Below are positions 24,488 to 35,646 of a DNA stretch of 64,000 bases, in pieces. Source of the stretch: Helicoverpa zea (Eukaryota > Arthropoda > Insecta > Lepidoptera > Noctuidae). The stretch covers positions 3,658,001-3,722,000 of the forward strand of contig NC_061467.1 of NCBI RefSeq assembly GCF_022581195.2, given 5' to 3'. How positions within the stretch are numbered: the stretch's first letter is position 1; each line of letters opens with the position of its first letter. Made by a program: the position numbers and the translations under genes. The notes under the pieces are model-generated. The model made no database searches. It saw only the letters and a program-made list of their open reading frames with translations, and was not told the DNA's origin.

Positions 24488-25867
24488 AGGTATGATTCCG
24501 ATCGACGCTGCACGCAGCAGTGTTGCCGCAGCAGTGTTGCCGCAGCAGTGCTGCGCAGCTGCCTGCCGCGCTGATTCCGAGCAACGCGGCAGTGTCTGTT
24601 CGTGGTGATGCGTTGTTGAGTTGACACGATGTCGATTGATGACCAACTTTTATTTATACTGTTGCAAGAGGAAGAAGTCTAAGTCAGAGAAATTCATCCT
24701 TTTGTTGTCAATTTACGTGTCAACATTCAAGTAGGTACTCTTGCTGCGGCGGCAGACGCGTCACTACTGGTCTGTCGCGGCGGCAGGGCGACACTGACGC
24801 GCAGCAGTGCTGCCGCTACATTGCTGCCGCGACATTGCTGCCTAGCTCGGAATGTAATCTCATATAAGCCAATAGAGATTGTACGGGGACCAGTAGTGTC
24901 GCGGCATAGGGATGTGACATTTAACATAAAAAATCGATTTTTTATTAATCGATTAATTTATCACTATGATTAATCGATTAATAAAAATATTAATATTAAT
25001 TTATATTATGAAAAATCGATTAATTAACAATCGATTTTTCATAAGAAAATAATCGATTTTTTTATATTAATCGATTTTTTTCCTAATTTATCAATTATTT
25101 TCACAATGAGTCCCAACAATAGTATATCAATTGTTTTATTAATTAAAAATAATGTAATTTTGTTAATTTCTGTGAAAAGCATTTTAATTTGAACTCGATG
25201 GCTATGGATTTTTAGTTTTTTTTTTTTAATATTTGAATAATTAAATTTTGTTGATTTATGTGAAAAACATTTAAATTTGAATTCGTTGGTTACGGTTTTT
25301 TTAATATTTGTTAAATTTAATTTTGTTTTTGTTTTTAGGCGTAGAAATTGTTGACCAGACTTTTAATAACACTATAACACTCGAAACTTTTAGTCGCGAA
25401 AAGCTTTCGTTTTACGGAGTTTCACTAACGAATAATGAATGACATACTTATCAACCAAATGTCGGTAAAATAGTGTTCATTGACTTCATCTAGTGAATGT
25501 TTGATTAAATAAATCAACTAAACTGTCTTAAAGGTACAGAAGGAATGCCGTCATAGATACATAGATGGCGTTAATATAACATCATAGAGATAGTATTCTT
25601 TGGTAGTTTGCGTCCCGGGCCAGAAGACCAAACTTTATGTCGGGGGTTGCAGATGAAAAATCGGTAATAATAGACTGAATTATTAAAAAAAAATCGATTA
25701 TTAATCGATTATTCATATAAATAAAAATACGCATCAAAATCGATTTCTACTTAAAAAAATCGATTTTAAATCGATTATTTCCATAATCGATTATTTTTTC
25801 ACATCCCTATCGCGGCAGCACTGCTGCGGCAACACTGCTGCTTGCTGCGTCGTTCGGAATCATGCCT
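24488..25867. mobile_element. Harbinger-type MITE carrying a nested hAT element
   Basis: The ends are aggtatgattccgatcgacg and, inverted, aggcatgattccgaacgacg, similar for about 49 bp (including gcagcagtgttgccgcagca). The 3-bp duplication TAA lies at 24485-24487 and 25868-25870, as for PIF/Harbinger. Without the inner hAT and one TSD (911 bp) the MITE is about 469 bp. It is GC-rich (gcagcagtg/ttgctgccg repeats), unlike its surroundings. Confidence 0.7.
24907..25809. mobile_element. hAT-type MITE nested in the Harbinger MITE
   Basis: 903 bp with TIR tagggatgtga at both ends. It is flanked by the 8-bp duplication tcgcggca at 24899-24906 and 25810-25817. Both subterminal regions are packed with aatcgatt motifs (about 24930-25080 and 25690-25796), probably transposase-binding repeats. 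No ORF. Confidence 0.88.
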
Positions 25868-25870
25868 TAA

Positions 25871-26604
25871 CATTTTAGAACAATGCATGAATGATACAGG
25901 GTGTGTAGTTTGATAGTTGTATACCTTCTTTTTATTTAATATAACTTCTGCAATAATATATGTAATTTCAAGCTTATTGGCGTAAATCCAAACGAATGAT
26001 TCGTTTGATGAAATATTGAAAGTTACTGTCTGTAAAGTTATCCTAACATGATGGGGATGTTTGAATAAAATACCGAGCAAGTGTTTAAAGTTATTTATTA
26101 TGATTCTATTTTCAGTAGATAGATACGGCATTAACCATAATCTTTGAGATTCGTTTTTATTTCACAGATAGATATGCTTTTTTAGATCTTACAAACAATT
26201 TGACTTTAGTTTTGCAGCAGCTGAATTCAAGAAGCATGCAACTGTTTCAAAATGACTAATTAACATTACACTCCTATGGAGGTACAAAATATTTAAAGAC
26301 AATTATTTTTTTAACCAGACGGACAGGTCAGTTCTAACTAAAAGAAGTGGGAAATCCAGCCAACCAAACTTAAAAAAGAGATTGAAAATATTAATGGTTA
26401 AACTGGAAGTATTTTCGACGTTTGATATTACCATCTAAACTATTTTACACAAAATAGGTAGTTCACTAAGTTTAACAATTTCTATTTAGTTACATCTTCT
26501 ACATATATACTCCGTATTCAAATACCCGTTAAACCATATACCTCATTAGACTTAATACATTGTTAAACGCCTAAGGCTGACTCGATTTAGCCAGTACTAG
26601 ACCA
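25871..26604. other. Intergenic, no feature
   Basis: AT-rich DNA between two composite transposons. I see no coding region. Confidence 0.5.
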
Positions 26605-26773
26605 GGGCCCCGATTATCCTAAATTAATAATGTCAAAATCGAATAGAAATCGAATCGCAATATGATCGCAATAGCAGTTTTAACCATATCGGGCATTCTG
26701 CTTCTAATATAAGACCAATCGTAATCGATTGACATTTGATTGGTGTGCGATTGGTCTGCTATTTTGGTCTATA

Positions 26774-28059
26774 CAGTGCCGTAACTAGGGCGGTGCCAGC
26801 GGTGCCCAGGCACAGGGCGCAGACCCTGGAGGGGCGCAGAAATGACCAGACCAGTATCTAGTTTTGTTTCATGCATGGTAGTTAGTAGGTACATTTTGTT
26901 TTGTACTCTGTACTATCTATATCTATATGGCATTTTTCAAGCGATCTTGAAACAACAACACTTGTAAAGGTGGTTTTATATTTGTCTGATGTGTCGTGAC
27001 GTGACGCGTCAGAACGGTATCGGTTTCATACATTTAGTACTAGCTGGTGCCCGCGACTTCGTCTGCGCAGGATTAGTATTTCGAACAATATGTTTATAAA
27101 TTGTATCCAGTAGCGGCTTTAGGGTAGGGCGCGGTTGGGCGACGGCCCAGAGCGCCGGACATAAGGGGCGCCGCAGGCGCCCCCAACCAATCCTTGATCA
27201 GAATTTTACTCCTATTTTTGTTTTAATTTTCATCAAAGATCGCAGCTTACAAGAACTGTATCCAAATGTATGGATAGCATCAGGGCCGCCTTAACCTATG
27301 GTGCATGGTGTGCGAATAACCCGGGCGCCGCGGGCTCAGTGGCGCCGCGGGCTCAGGGGCGCCGCGGGCTCAGGGGCGCCGCGGTACGCTCCTGGACCAA
27401 GAAATTTCAATTAATTAATGTATTGTCATACAATGCCGGGCGCGTTAGATACACTACTTTTATGTCCCAAAACTCAAAAATGTTCGCGCTCGCTTCGCTC
27501 GCGGTTTCTTTACACTTACGTTTCTTTCACATATAGTTACTTTGAATTTAATGTCCCAATAGTTCTGACGCGTCACGTCACGACACATCAGACAAATATA
27601 AATCCACCTTGTCTTGCTCGCAATATAACATACACAAACAAAAGTACCTATACCGTAACTATGAGACAATTTCTGTCTATATTCATTTGGAGGGAGCCAC
27701 TTCTATCTTAGAAGTTCTAAGCAAATCTGTCAATCTAGCTGAGGAGATGTACATATAGTTCACGTTACGCTATCATTGCTTTCAGCCACATTCATTGGTC
27801 CTTCCTTTATCTTTGATTTTATTAATTAACTACGCGTGCGGCGTTACTGACGCACTAGCGTGCGAGAGATAGTTTTTGAATAAACAATTTTTATCTTAAA
27901 GAAATCTACTAAATACCTATACCTTCGTAAACAAAAAATAGATAGATTTATTTTTGTGCACATTTGTCCACTTTATTGTCAGAGCCTGGTTAGAGCATTT
28001 TTCAAGGGCGCAGTTTTGAAAGCTCGCACCGGGCGCATAAAATGCTAGTTACGGCACTG
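26774..28059. mobile_element. Non-autonomous hAT nested in the palindromic MITE
   Basis: 1286 bp with perfect 15-bp TIRs, cagtgccgtaactag. It is flanked by the 8-bp duplication ggtctata at 26766-26773 and 28060-28067, and the intact MITE copy holds this octamer once. The interior includes two further hAT-like 5' ends (cagtagcggctttaggg near 27108, cagggccgccttaacc near 27281), a GC-rich minisatellite and a 49-bp internal inverted repeat (26967-27015 with 27562-27610). There is no transposase. Confidence 0.88.
27324..27384 (+). repeat. 17-bp GC-rich minisatellite
   Basis: Three full copies and one partial copy of ggcgccgcgggctcag(g/t) inside the nested hAT element. Confidence 0.9.
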
Positions 28060-28286
28060 GGTCTATACGGTAGTTTGGTGTACAATCATTTTGCAATCGT
28101 AAATCATTTGCAGACAAAATGATTCATTATTGAATGACAGAAAAGGATAAAAACGTTTATTTCAAAGAAGAAATAGCGGAATGCCACATACGCTTCAATC
28201 GTAATCGAGTCGGGATTGGATCTCAGTCGAATCGAGTCGAACGTGAATCGTATGTCGCTTAAGTAAAATTAGGAGAATCGGGCCCC

Positions 28287-28947
28287 AGATATAGATAAGG
28301 GTATAATTATCTACGAAAACTATGGAATGATTAAGTATTTTGTGTACTTACTAAGTAGGTACATATACGTATATCTTATATTCGATATAAAAATAATTAT
28401 AGAAAATATATTGTCTTTTTTATGGCATTCTATAAAAATACACAGTAACTATTCTAAGCCGCTGCTGTACCTAATGAGGGATTTCCTTTTTATTCTTTTC
28501 CTAGCTGATGCCTAGATGGCGCTGATTATTTCTACGTCATATAATTTTGAGGTCGTATAACGAAACGTACCTACTTGTCATCAACAATTTAAAAATAGAA
28601 AAGAAGTTAGTCAGAATATTATCCGAATGTCCCGAGTCCCGAGAGATATTGAAAACAATTTTTCCGGAAATCTAACTTTCTTCAACCAAGCCACATAAAG
28701 GGCCTGGCCATGATTTTTTGACCTTGGTATTGGCAAAGGCCCAGTAACGTAGTAGATACCTAGGTAGGTTTTAATAAACATTTTTTTTTAATTCTCAAAA
28801 AAAAAACCTCCCATTGGTACACTGCCATAGTCTAGATTTCAGAAAATTGAAGTTAGAAGATTCTGACCAGTTTTCCAAGAGTTGAGTAGATTATTTTAAA
28901 TTGTAAGTAGGTATTTGTAACTACCTATTTAACTTAATTAAGAGTAA
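28287..28947. other. 3' flank of the kinase-like gene
   Basis: It probably contains the 3' UTR. A minus-strand AATAAA lies at 28489-28494, about 450 bp after the stop. Otherwise AT-rich with no coding region. Confidence 0.4.
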
Positions 28948-30030
28948 CTAAATAAGGGACGGTTGATCAAATGATGAAAACATTTTTTGCGTGGTCATCC
29001 GCAGATTGTCGGCTGAAGAAACACCATTGGGATAGAAGCGCTCCAGGACAGATTTTGGCGATATCTGAAGCAAGAAAATAGAAAGAGTTTTTATAAAATA
29101 AATACAAAAAAACCGTTAAAGACCAATGTCTAGGTTTTTATGTTGTACTTAATTAGATTGTTGACACACAGCAGACTTTATTGCCACTATGATAGATATG
29201 ACACAGATAGACATTGGCCACGTCCGTGATAGATTTTTTTAGGCCAGCAAATTGTTCTCATATGTCTTCCACAGCACAACATAACCATTTCCGTTTATAT
29301 ATTTAGTGGCTTGTAACAAATCGAGATCCATTGGACTATAAATAACAAGGTTATGTATTATTTTTATTTTACGTTAGCTTTCATGAAACACAAATTTTCC
29401 ATTTACCTAAAGATTTCCTTTCCTTACCTTCTTTGACTTTACATGTTCGAAATTGAATTTCATATAAAAAGCCGACTGTTGCAGTTGTCTCAAGTTTCTG
29501 ATGCGGACCCGCGGGTCTCGTTCCAGCAGACGCATGAGTAACCCACGAGCTGCATTCGACAAAGAGGTTGCACTCCCTGGCAGAGTGCCTGCGACTGGCT
29601 GAATGTGACTTTGTCGTTGCTCATCAGAACTGAAACAGAGAAAAAAAAATCTCGAACTTGGTGCCATATTAATTGTTATTGCTATTTTCACGTTTATGTA
29701 GATCTATACAATTGTTTTTTGTTTAATTAACCTGAAGTTAGGTGGAGAATTACCTACGCATTGAAGATATCAAAAAATACAATAGATATCATTAGTAAAA
29801 TGCTTCTGCTTCATCGAAAGGTGCGTATTCTATTATTCAAAATATTCTTAAAGTAAGTACCTAGGTAGTATCTCAAAGTACTCGGATAAAACCATAGTTT
29901 AATAAAACAAGTGAGTATTAAGTACGCACCCATTTTCACTGGAATATATTTTGGGGCTCCTATCAGCTTCACTTTTCGTAAGTTCTTCGTTGTCAGTCGT
30001 TGCTCTTTTACTGATCGCAGGCGTCGGATA
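28948..30030 (-). CDS. Protein kinase-like gene, last three exons (S6KL-like?)
   Basis: Exons, 5' to 3': 30030-29930, 29629-29428 and 29064-28948 (TAG). The junctions are GT-AG and in phase, giving about 139 residues plus a split codon. The middle exon encodes AARGLLMRLLERDPRVRIR followed by LRQLQQSAFYMKFNF, which fits the end of a Ser/Thr kinase C-lobe (helices H and I, with the conserved Arg of subdomain XI). The preceding exon is polar and low in complexity (Ser/Thr/Glu/Lys). The tail ISPKSVLERFYPNG resembles the end of S6K-like AGC-type kinases such as insect S6KL; this is recalled, not searched. The ATP-binding loop, HRD and DFG segments are not in these exons and I did not find them up to 64 kb. 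The upstream exons may be short and far away. Family assignment is moderate, exon structure fairly good. Confidence 0.6.
29065..29427. other. Intron of the kinase-like gene
   Basis: 363-bp intron with donor GTAAGG and acceptor cttgcttcag on the minus strand. Nothing else seen. Confidence 0.6.
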
Positions 30031-31740
30031 CTGGAATTACAATTTTATTATTACTTCATAACTTATCCACATTAATATTACAAGACAGCTACGTAACAAT
30101 CATATAAAATTACCCTCTCGCCGATATTCCTATAGATACAATGAAAAAAGAAATAACAAAACACCTTCCAATCACAAAACTGGTAGGTAATTCAAACTCA
30201 ATCGCAAACGCATACGGCCATTTTAATTTATAATCAAGAGAACCCATCTCTGTCGTACACGAATGCCTCGATACTTATGTAGGTTTGAGAGCCCTAAGGT
30301 TTAAGGGGAACGACACTGCAACCCGTCTCGCGCCTCGTTTGAAGAGAAAAAAGTCAACATCACTCGTCCGGCTAAAAATAGGGAGCCAGCCCCTTAATTG
30401 CACACATGGAATTTACTGCACGATTTAATGATTGTGTTGGGAGTTCAGCGGCTTAACGAGAGGGCGGAGTAATGGAACCTAAGATTGGGAACGTAATTAG
30501 TATATTGTTGCACATAAAAATGTTATTACGGCGACGAAAAAACAACTTTTGCAGTTTGAGGTCATAAAATGAAAATTTATGAACATGAAATTTCATGGCT
30601 TAGCGATTTACTCGTATTTCCCATAATAGCCGCTTTTGAGGATAGCGACATAGGTAGTTAATGTTAATAGTCGTTTACTGATTTTTCCTGAATACCTTGA
30701 CCTAGGTTGAAGTCGATGTTATTAAGTTATTCATATGAATATCATTTGATTATTAATTAACGACCTTTGCAAGTTGATAAACTATGAATCGACACATTGA
30801 ACCACTGTCCTCTTATGTACAAGTAATTCAATATCACACTTAGTGACCCAAGCTTCACTTTCGTAAAAGTTTTTTTTTAATGCCTTCCTTGGGCGCGACA
30901 TCAGAGTCTGGGGCGCTTAATAAAACCTGTTTGACTCTTTTTCGCTGTAGTCCAGCTCACAGCTGCCAGTATCAGTCACTCAAGCTACAATTAAGAACAA
31001 AGCTCCGTTAGAACGACCGCTGTGACTACTAATTATTTCTTATCTTTATCAGTTTGCCGCCTCCGAATACAGGGGCACGATAATGTTAATATTTTGTTCT
31101 GGTCACGATTCAACCGCTTTTGTGAATAATAAATGAATACTTAAATATGTATTAGATTAAAGTCACCAACTGTACCACTTTTTTTAAATTTCATTTTAGT
31201 TTCTGTAACTATGCTTTGCTGCTTTCTTTTTCAACACGGTCAGCATCGAGTGCAGCTGCAGGAAAATAATTAAAATATAAAATATTTACATCCGGTCCGC
31301 AAAAGTGCTCAATAATATTTGCCTATTTTAATTAAAAATATGCTGTGAATTTTTGATGCCATTCCGAATCTAAGATTAGCGTTAGCAGTCATGCAAATAA
31401 GAGATTTCGTCAGTATCATCTGCTTAGCTTTTTCCCAATATTTAGTCAGCAGTTGGTATAAAAAGAGTAGATAGATGTAGTGCCAGCCCCTGCTGTCGTT
31501 ATTCTGTTATACCTACACAAAAATATGCAAAATTGCTAATAATAAAACAAGGACTTAACACGAATATCCTCTAATTTATTTTTCAAACAATTTTTTACAA
31601 ATACGGATGTATGTGCATTACCTGCATCTCCACAAATAAAACAATTCTGCGCTAATTTTATAATTAATTACCTTGTTTATTTTAAGATGTTTAATTGCTT
31701 CAAAAGAATTCATACATTTTAACGAATTGAGTTTTGAAGC

Positions 31741-31768
31741 AACAACGGCAATGTACATTGCCGTTGTT
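31741..31768. repeat. 28-bp perfect palindrome
   Basis: The half-site aacaacggcaatgt is followed directly by its exact reverse complement, with no spacer. Immediately to the right, about 20-25 bp of cgaag.acataaattaattgaat is tandemly duplicated (31770-31825). Confidence 0.9.
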
Positions 31769-32240
31769 AACGAAGACATAAATTAATTGAATATAATTGA
31801 ACGAAGTACATAAATTAATTGAATAATACTTTACATGATATTCAATGTTGTTATGTAAGTGAATATTGTATTCTTTTGAGAATAAAGTTATCCTAAACCT
31901 CAATATCCTAGGTCATGCACAGTTGCACAATAGCAGTTTACAATATTCAGTATAAATATATTTAGCCTTTGTATTTTTAGATGCTGTTTTCACATTTAGT
32001 TTCAGTCTAGGTGTTATTAGTTAGTTATTCAGTAATTAGGTGCAAATAGAATACCTAGTAAGAACAAATGCCTGTCTACTTGTTTTTCTTTTTTTTTACT
32101 TATTTTATTAACATACATTATATGGAATACAATAAAATCTTCATTATAATTGATTTGTTACTAAGTTCGCTAAAGGTCATATTGAACATCTGTTACATAT
32201 TATAAACTATTAAGTAATCTGTGCTATTAATCTACATATA

Positions 32241-32419
32241 CTAATATAATAAAGAGGATTTTATTGTTTGTAAAGGTTCCGAAACGAATGGACCCATTTG
32301 TAAAATTCTTTCACTATTGGAAAGATACACTTTTCCTGAGTAACATAGGCAATATTTTATCACGGTCCGAGCTGTAGTTCCCACGGGACGCGGGTGAAAC
32401 CGCGGGAAAACGGCTAGTA
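32241..32419 (-). repeat. RTE-like non-LTR 3' fragment
   Basis: On the minus strand it starts actagccgttttcccgcggt and ends in 'ttattatattag'. It is close in sequence to 41506-41703. Confidence 0.55.
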
Positions 32420-32748
32420 TAATATGAATCGCCGCTTTTTGTAATATAATCCTTTGAATTTGGGCTTGTTGATGTACATATAAGATGTTTTATCATTTAG
32501 GATGGAAACTACGATAAAATGAAGCCTCGGGAAGAGAACGTATGAAGAACAGTAAGTTCAGTAATTATTTAAATATGCGTAACAATGCAAGTGTAGGTAT
32601 ATAAGATATATGTTAGGTTCACTTTATTTATTTCTTGGGCTCTTGTTTTCTGCCAGTAGGCAAGGTTGAGCCGAATACCATATAGATTAGCTATGTTACC
32701 TATGTGGAGTAAATAGGTGCCGCAGGTGGATAACCATTTACTAAAAAA

Positions 32749-32811
32749 CAAAGTGATCCTATAAGGGTTCCGTTTTTTCCTTTTGAGGTACGGAACCCTA
32801 AAAATAACATT
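32749..32811 (-). repeat. Fragment of the microsatellite-associated repeat
   Basis: Reverse-complement copy of the start of the 14560 repeat (agggttccgtacctcaaaag, then ggaacccttataggatcact). Confidence 0.7.
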
Positions 32812-33437
32812 ACATACATAGGTACTTATTAGTCCCATCAATAGATTTCCAGTTATAATGTATCTATATAGTCACTTGAATGTGCATTTCACACTACTGA
32901 GTGATTGCACTATGTATCACACGTCCCGATAAGGACCTATGCAAATTCAATGGTTATTAGAAATGATTCATTTAATGTATTCCACCAAGTGTTAGTTACC
33001 TTTTACACCATTCTTATAGGATAATTCCCGTAATGACAAGTAAGATAATAATTTACTAGATTAATTTTCCATTGGTTGTTGAGTGGGAAAGTCGGGGAAG
33101 ATTTTTCCTTAGTAACTTTTCCTACAGGAAAAGTTTGCTTTTTCTCCTTTATTAAATTAAATATATTCAAGCTAGATATTAACTAAAACGATAACACTCA
33201 CTTTGATTATAAAACATGACTTTGTTTACATTAGGTGCATCAATGAAAATATTGAAAAGCCATATTTCTGTCATTTATAGGTGTTATTTATAATGCGTAT
33301 CCAATACTTTGATCAAGGTAAAGAAAACTGGCGTATTACAATTTTGACGTTGGAAAATTGTTTACCAAATGTGAGGTAGTTTCCCAACTCCAAATGTTTA
33401 TAATCAGTTCTAGAGATCGCAGATATTAAATTCATAA

Positions 33438-33570
33438 TCATCTGCCTGGGCCTTTCCCAATCATCTTGGCATCGGCTTCCACTCTAACCAAAAGCATTTG
33501 AGTAGGTACCAGGACTTTGCATACAGCGACTGCCAGTCTGACCTCCTCTACCCAATAACGTACCTAGGCA
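33438..33570 (-). repeat. Moth LINE/SINE fragment
   Basis: It holds ctgcctgggcctttcccaat, 'tcggcttccactctaacc' and 'gcgactgccagtctgacctc', the same family signature as 22788-22875. Confidence 0.5.
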
Positions 33571-35379
33571 ACTCTATCTTCCTTTGTAAGGCAGCACAGA
33601 CTTATTACCGAACTCTAAGAAGTAATAAAAGTATGTATGATTCATTCGGTCCATTTTCATTGGGGAATACACACTTTTGTTTTATCAAGTCAAATTATCC
33701 TGTTTCACTTATCTATGTTGCAGATAATCAGATAACTATATGACCTTTCTTGGTATTCATGTAGGTTCGTTGTTTTTATTTTAATGCAGACTATCACCTG
33801 CTCTTTAGTCTGACCAAGCATCAGATCTTTTTCGAAAATATCTAAATATTTCCCTCTAGTCGGTTTTCCTTCAGATTCCTATCAGTTTTCAGGCGAGTTT
33901 CTTTTGTATGTCCTTCCGTTATAAATCTTTTAGAGAAGTGTCAATTGACGTTTTATTGGCCGATTGTTAATTAGCTATTGTCTGGTAAATATACGTTTTG
34001 TAGATAACCTTCAGGATAAAATGAATGATGATGTAGGTTCTTCCAATGAAAAGTTACGCCTGAGATATCTAAAATGTGAAAAAGTCATGCTGGCTCTGTC
34101 ACATGGTTAAAGTGAGAACGAATGAATTTTCATAAAAGCATCCAAATAATTTCAATTACTAGGTACCATTTTTCTTCTGGAATTTGATTTTCACTTTACC
34201 TACACATATTATGGACATATTATGGACATATTATGATAGTTGGTTTAAGGACATAATTTAGGAAGCTACTAAAGTTTTGATGGATCCACTATCCAATGTA
34301 ATCAATGATGATCAAAAATTATTCAGGAATTAATACGATTTGCTTATAGAAACAATGCACGGTACGTTAATGGAAGGTAGAAGAAATGGCAATCAGTGGT
34401 ACGGATGAACACGGCAGACAAGGGAGGATGTTTACTATAAAAGTCTCGCGTTCAATGGTTCGGAATGTTACCTACATTCCAGACCTTGTTATTTCTTTTG
34501 AATCACACTAGGGTATTCAATGTAAACGTCACGTATGGCCTTGATACATGGAAAGTTTATCAATGACTGCTAATAAAGGTGTGACCTTTACATCATTCGG
34601 TGAAATAATGTATCAGCACATCAGCTGCACTGCTACAAGTGTCGTAATTCCAGCACAATGATGGTTAATTAAAAAGTTATTTTACGAGTGATTGCGTGGT
34701 ATGATTGTGTGACAGTCCTGGGACCTCAAGACCTTGACTTCTACTCGTGATCGATGTTCGCAATGGCTATTGTGAAATTTTATCAAAAATAATATGTATT
34801 ATCGCTGTTAATGTCTTCAGACAATATTCTTTTATGCTATTTCAATGTCACGTCCAAAACGTTTGCGTTGAATCGGTTTTCAATTGATAAGAATAGATTG
34901 ACGTCAACTTTAGTTATAAACTTTGCGTTCTGTAACAAAAAGATAAACTCACGAGGCGATGGAAGAATTCTGTTAGGACTATAAACAAATTGGACCAAAA
35001 TTAGCACACAACTTTTAATGGAAATCACATATTCCGTTACTATCACAAGAAAGGAATAAAAAGAAAACTTTATGTTATGTTGGTCCAAAGTTAGGAGTTA
35101 TTGCTCACCCGCAAAAGGTAGTTTTGCATTCAGCCAGGTAGAGCAGATGCTTTGCATACTCCGAATGAAACCCCAAAAAGTCATTGACTTCCATTAGATA
35201 CAAAAACTTTTAACGGGTTTAAATCTGCTTTCAGTTATTTTGATCCTCCTGACAATGGATTTTAGTCTGGAGTCGTAAGAAGATGATAAACGCAAAACAA
35301 TATAAACACTAGATTTGATCAAGCCTAATCTTGTCACAAGGGTTTCGATTCAAAACCCAAATGTTTCAATTTATTTAAT

Positions 35380-35646
35380 ACTAGCTTTTGCCCGCGACTT
35401 CGTTCGCATGGAATAGTGACTTCCGGCATATTTTTGGTTTGACCAATAGATGGCGCTATATGTCCGGAATAATTTTTATTTTTATATTTTTTTAAAATAA
35501 AAACTATCCTATGTCCTTTCTCAAGTTCCAAACTATGTCTGTACCAAATTTCACACAAATCGGTTTAGTAGTTTAGGCGTGAAGAAAAGACAGACAGACA
35601 GACAGACAGACAGAGTTACTTTCACATTTATAATATTAGTTAGGAT
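35380..35646 (+). repeat. RTE-like non-LTR 3' fragment with (AGAC)n
   Basis: It starts actagcttttgcccgcgact and ends ataatattagttaggat, with an (agac)n microsatellite at 35589-35617. The family is widespread in moths (recalled). Confidence 0.6.

Larger units (their letters stand above)
26605..28286. mobile_element. Palindromic MITE, copy interrupted by hAT
   Basis: An inverted copy of the 11038-11419 MITE, with ends gggccccgattatcctaa and, inverted, ggggcccgattctcctaa. Excluding the nested element and one TSD it is 388 bp, matching the 382-bp intact copy. Confidence 0.8.

Noticed and set aside
24377..24927. Minus-strand open frames near COX6A
   Set aside because: They lie largely in the gcagcagtg repeats of the Harbinger-type MITE.
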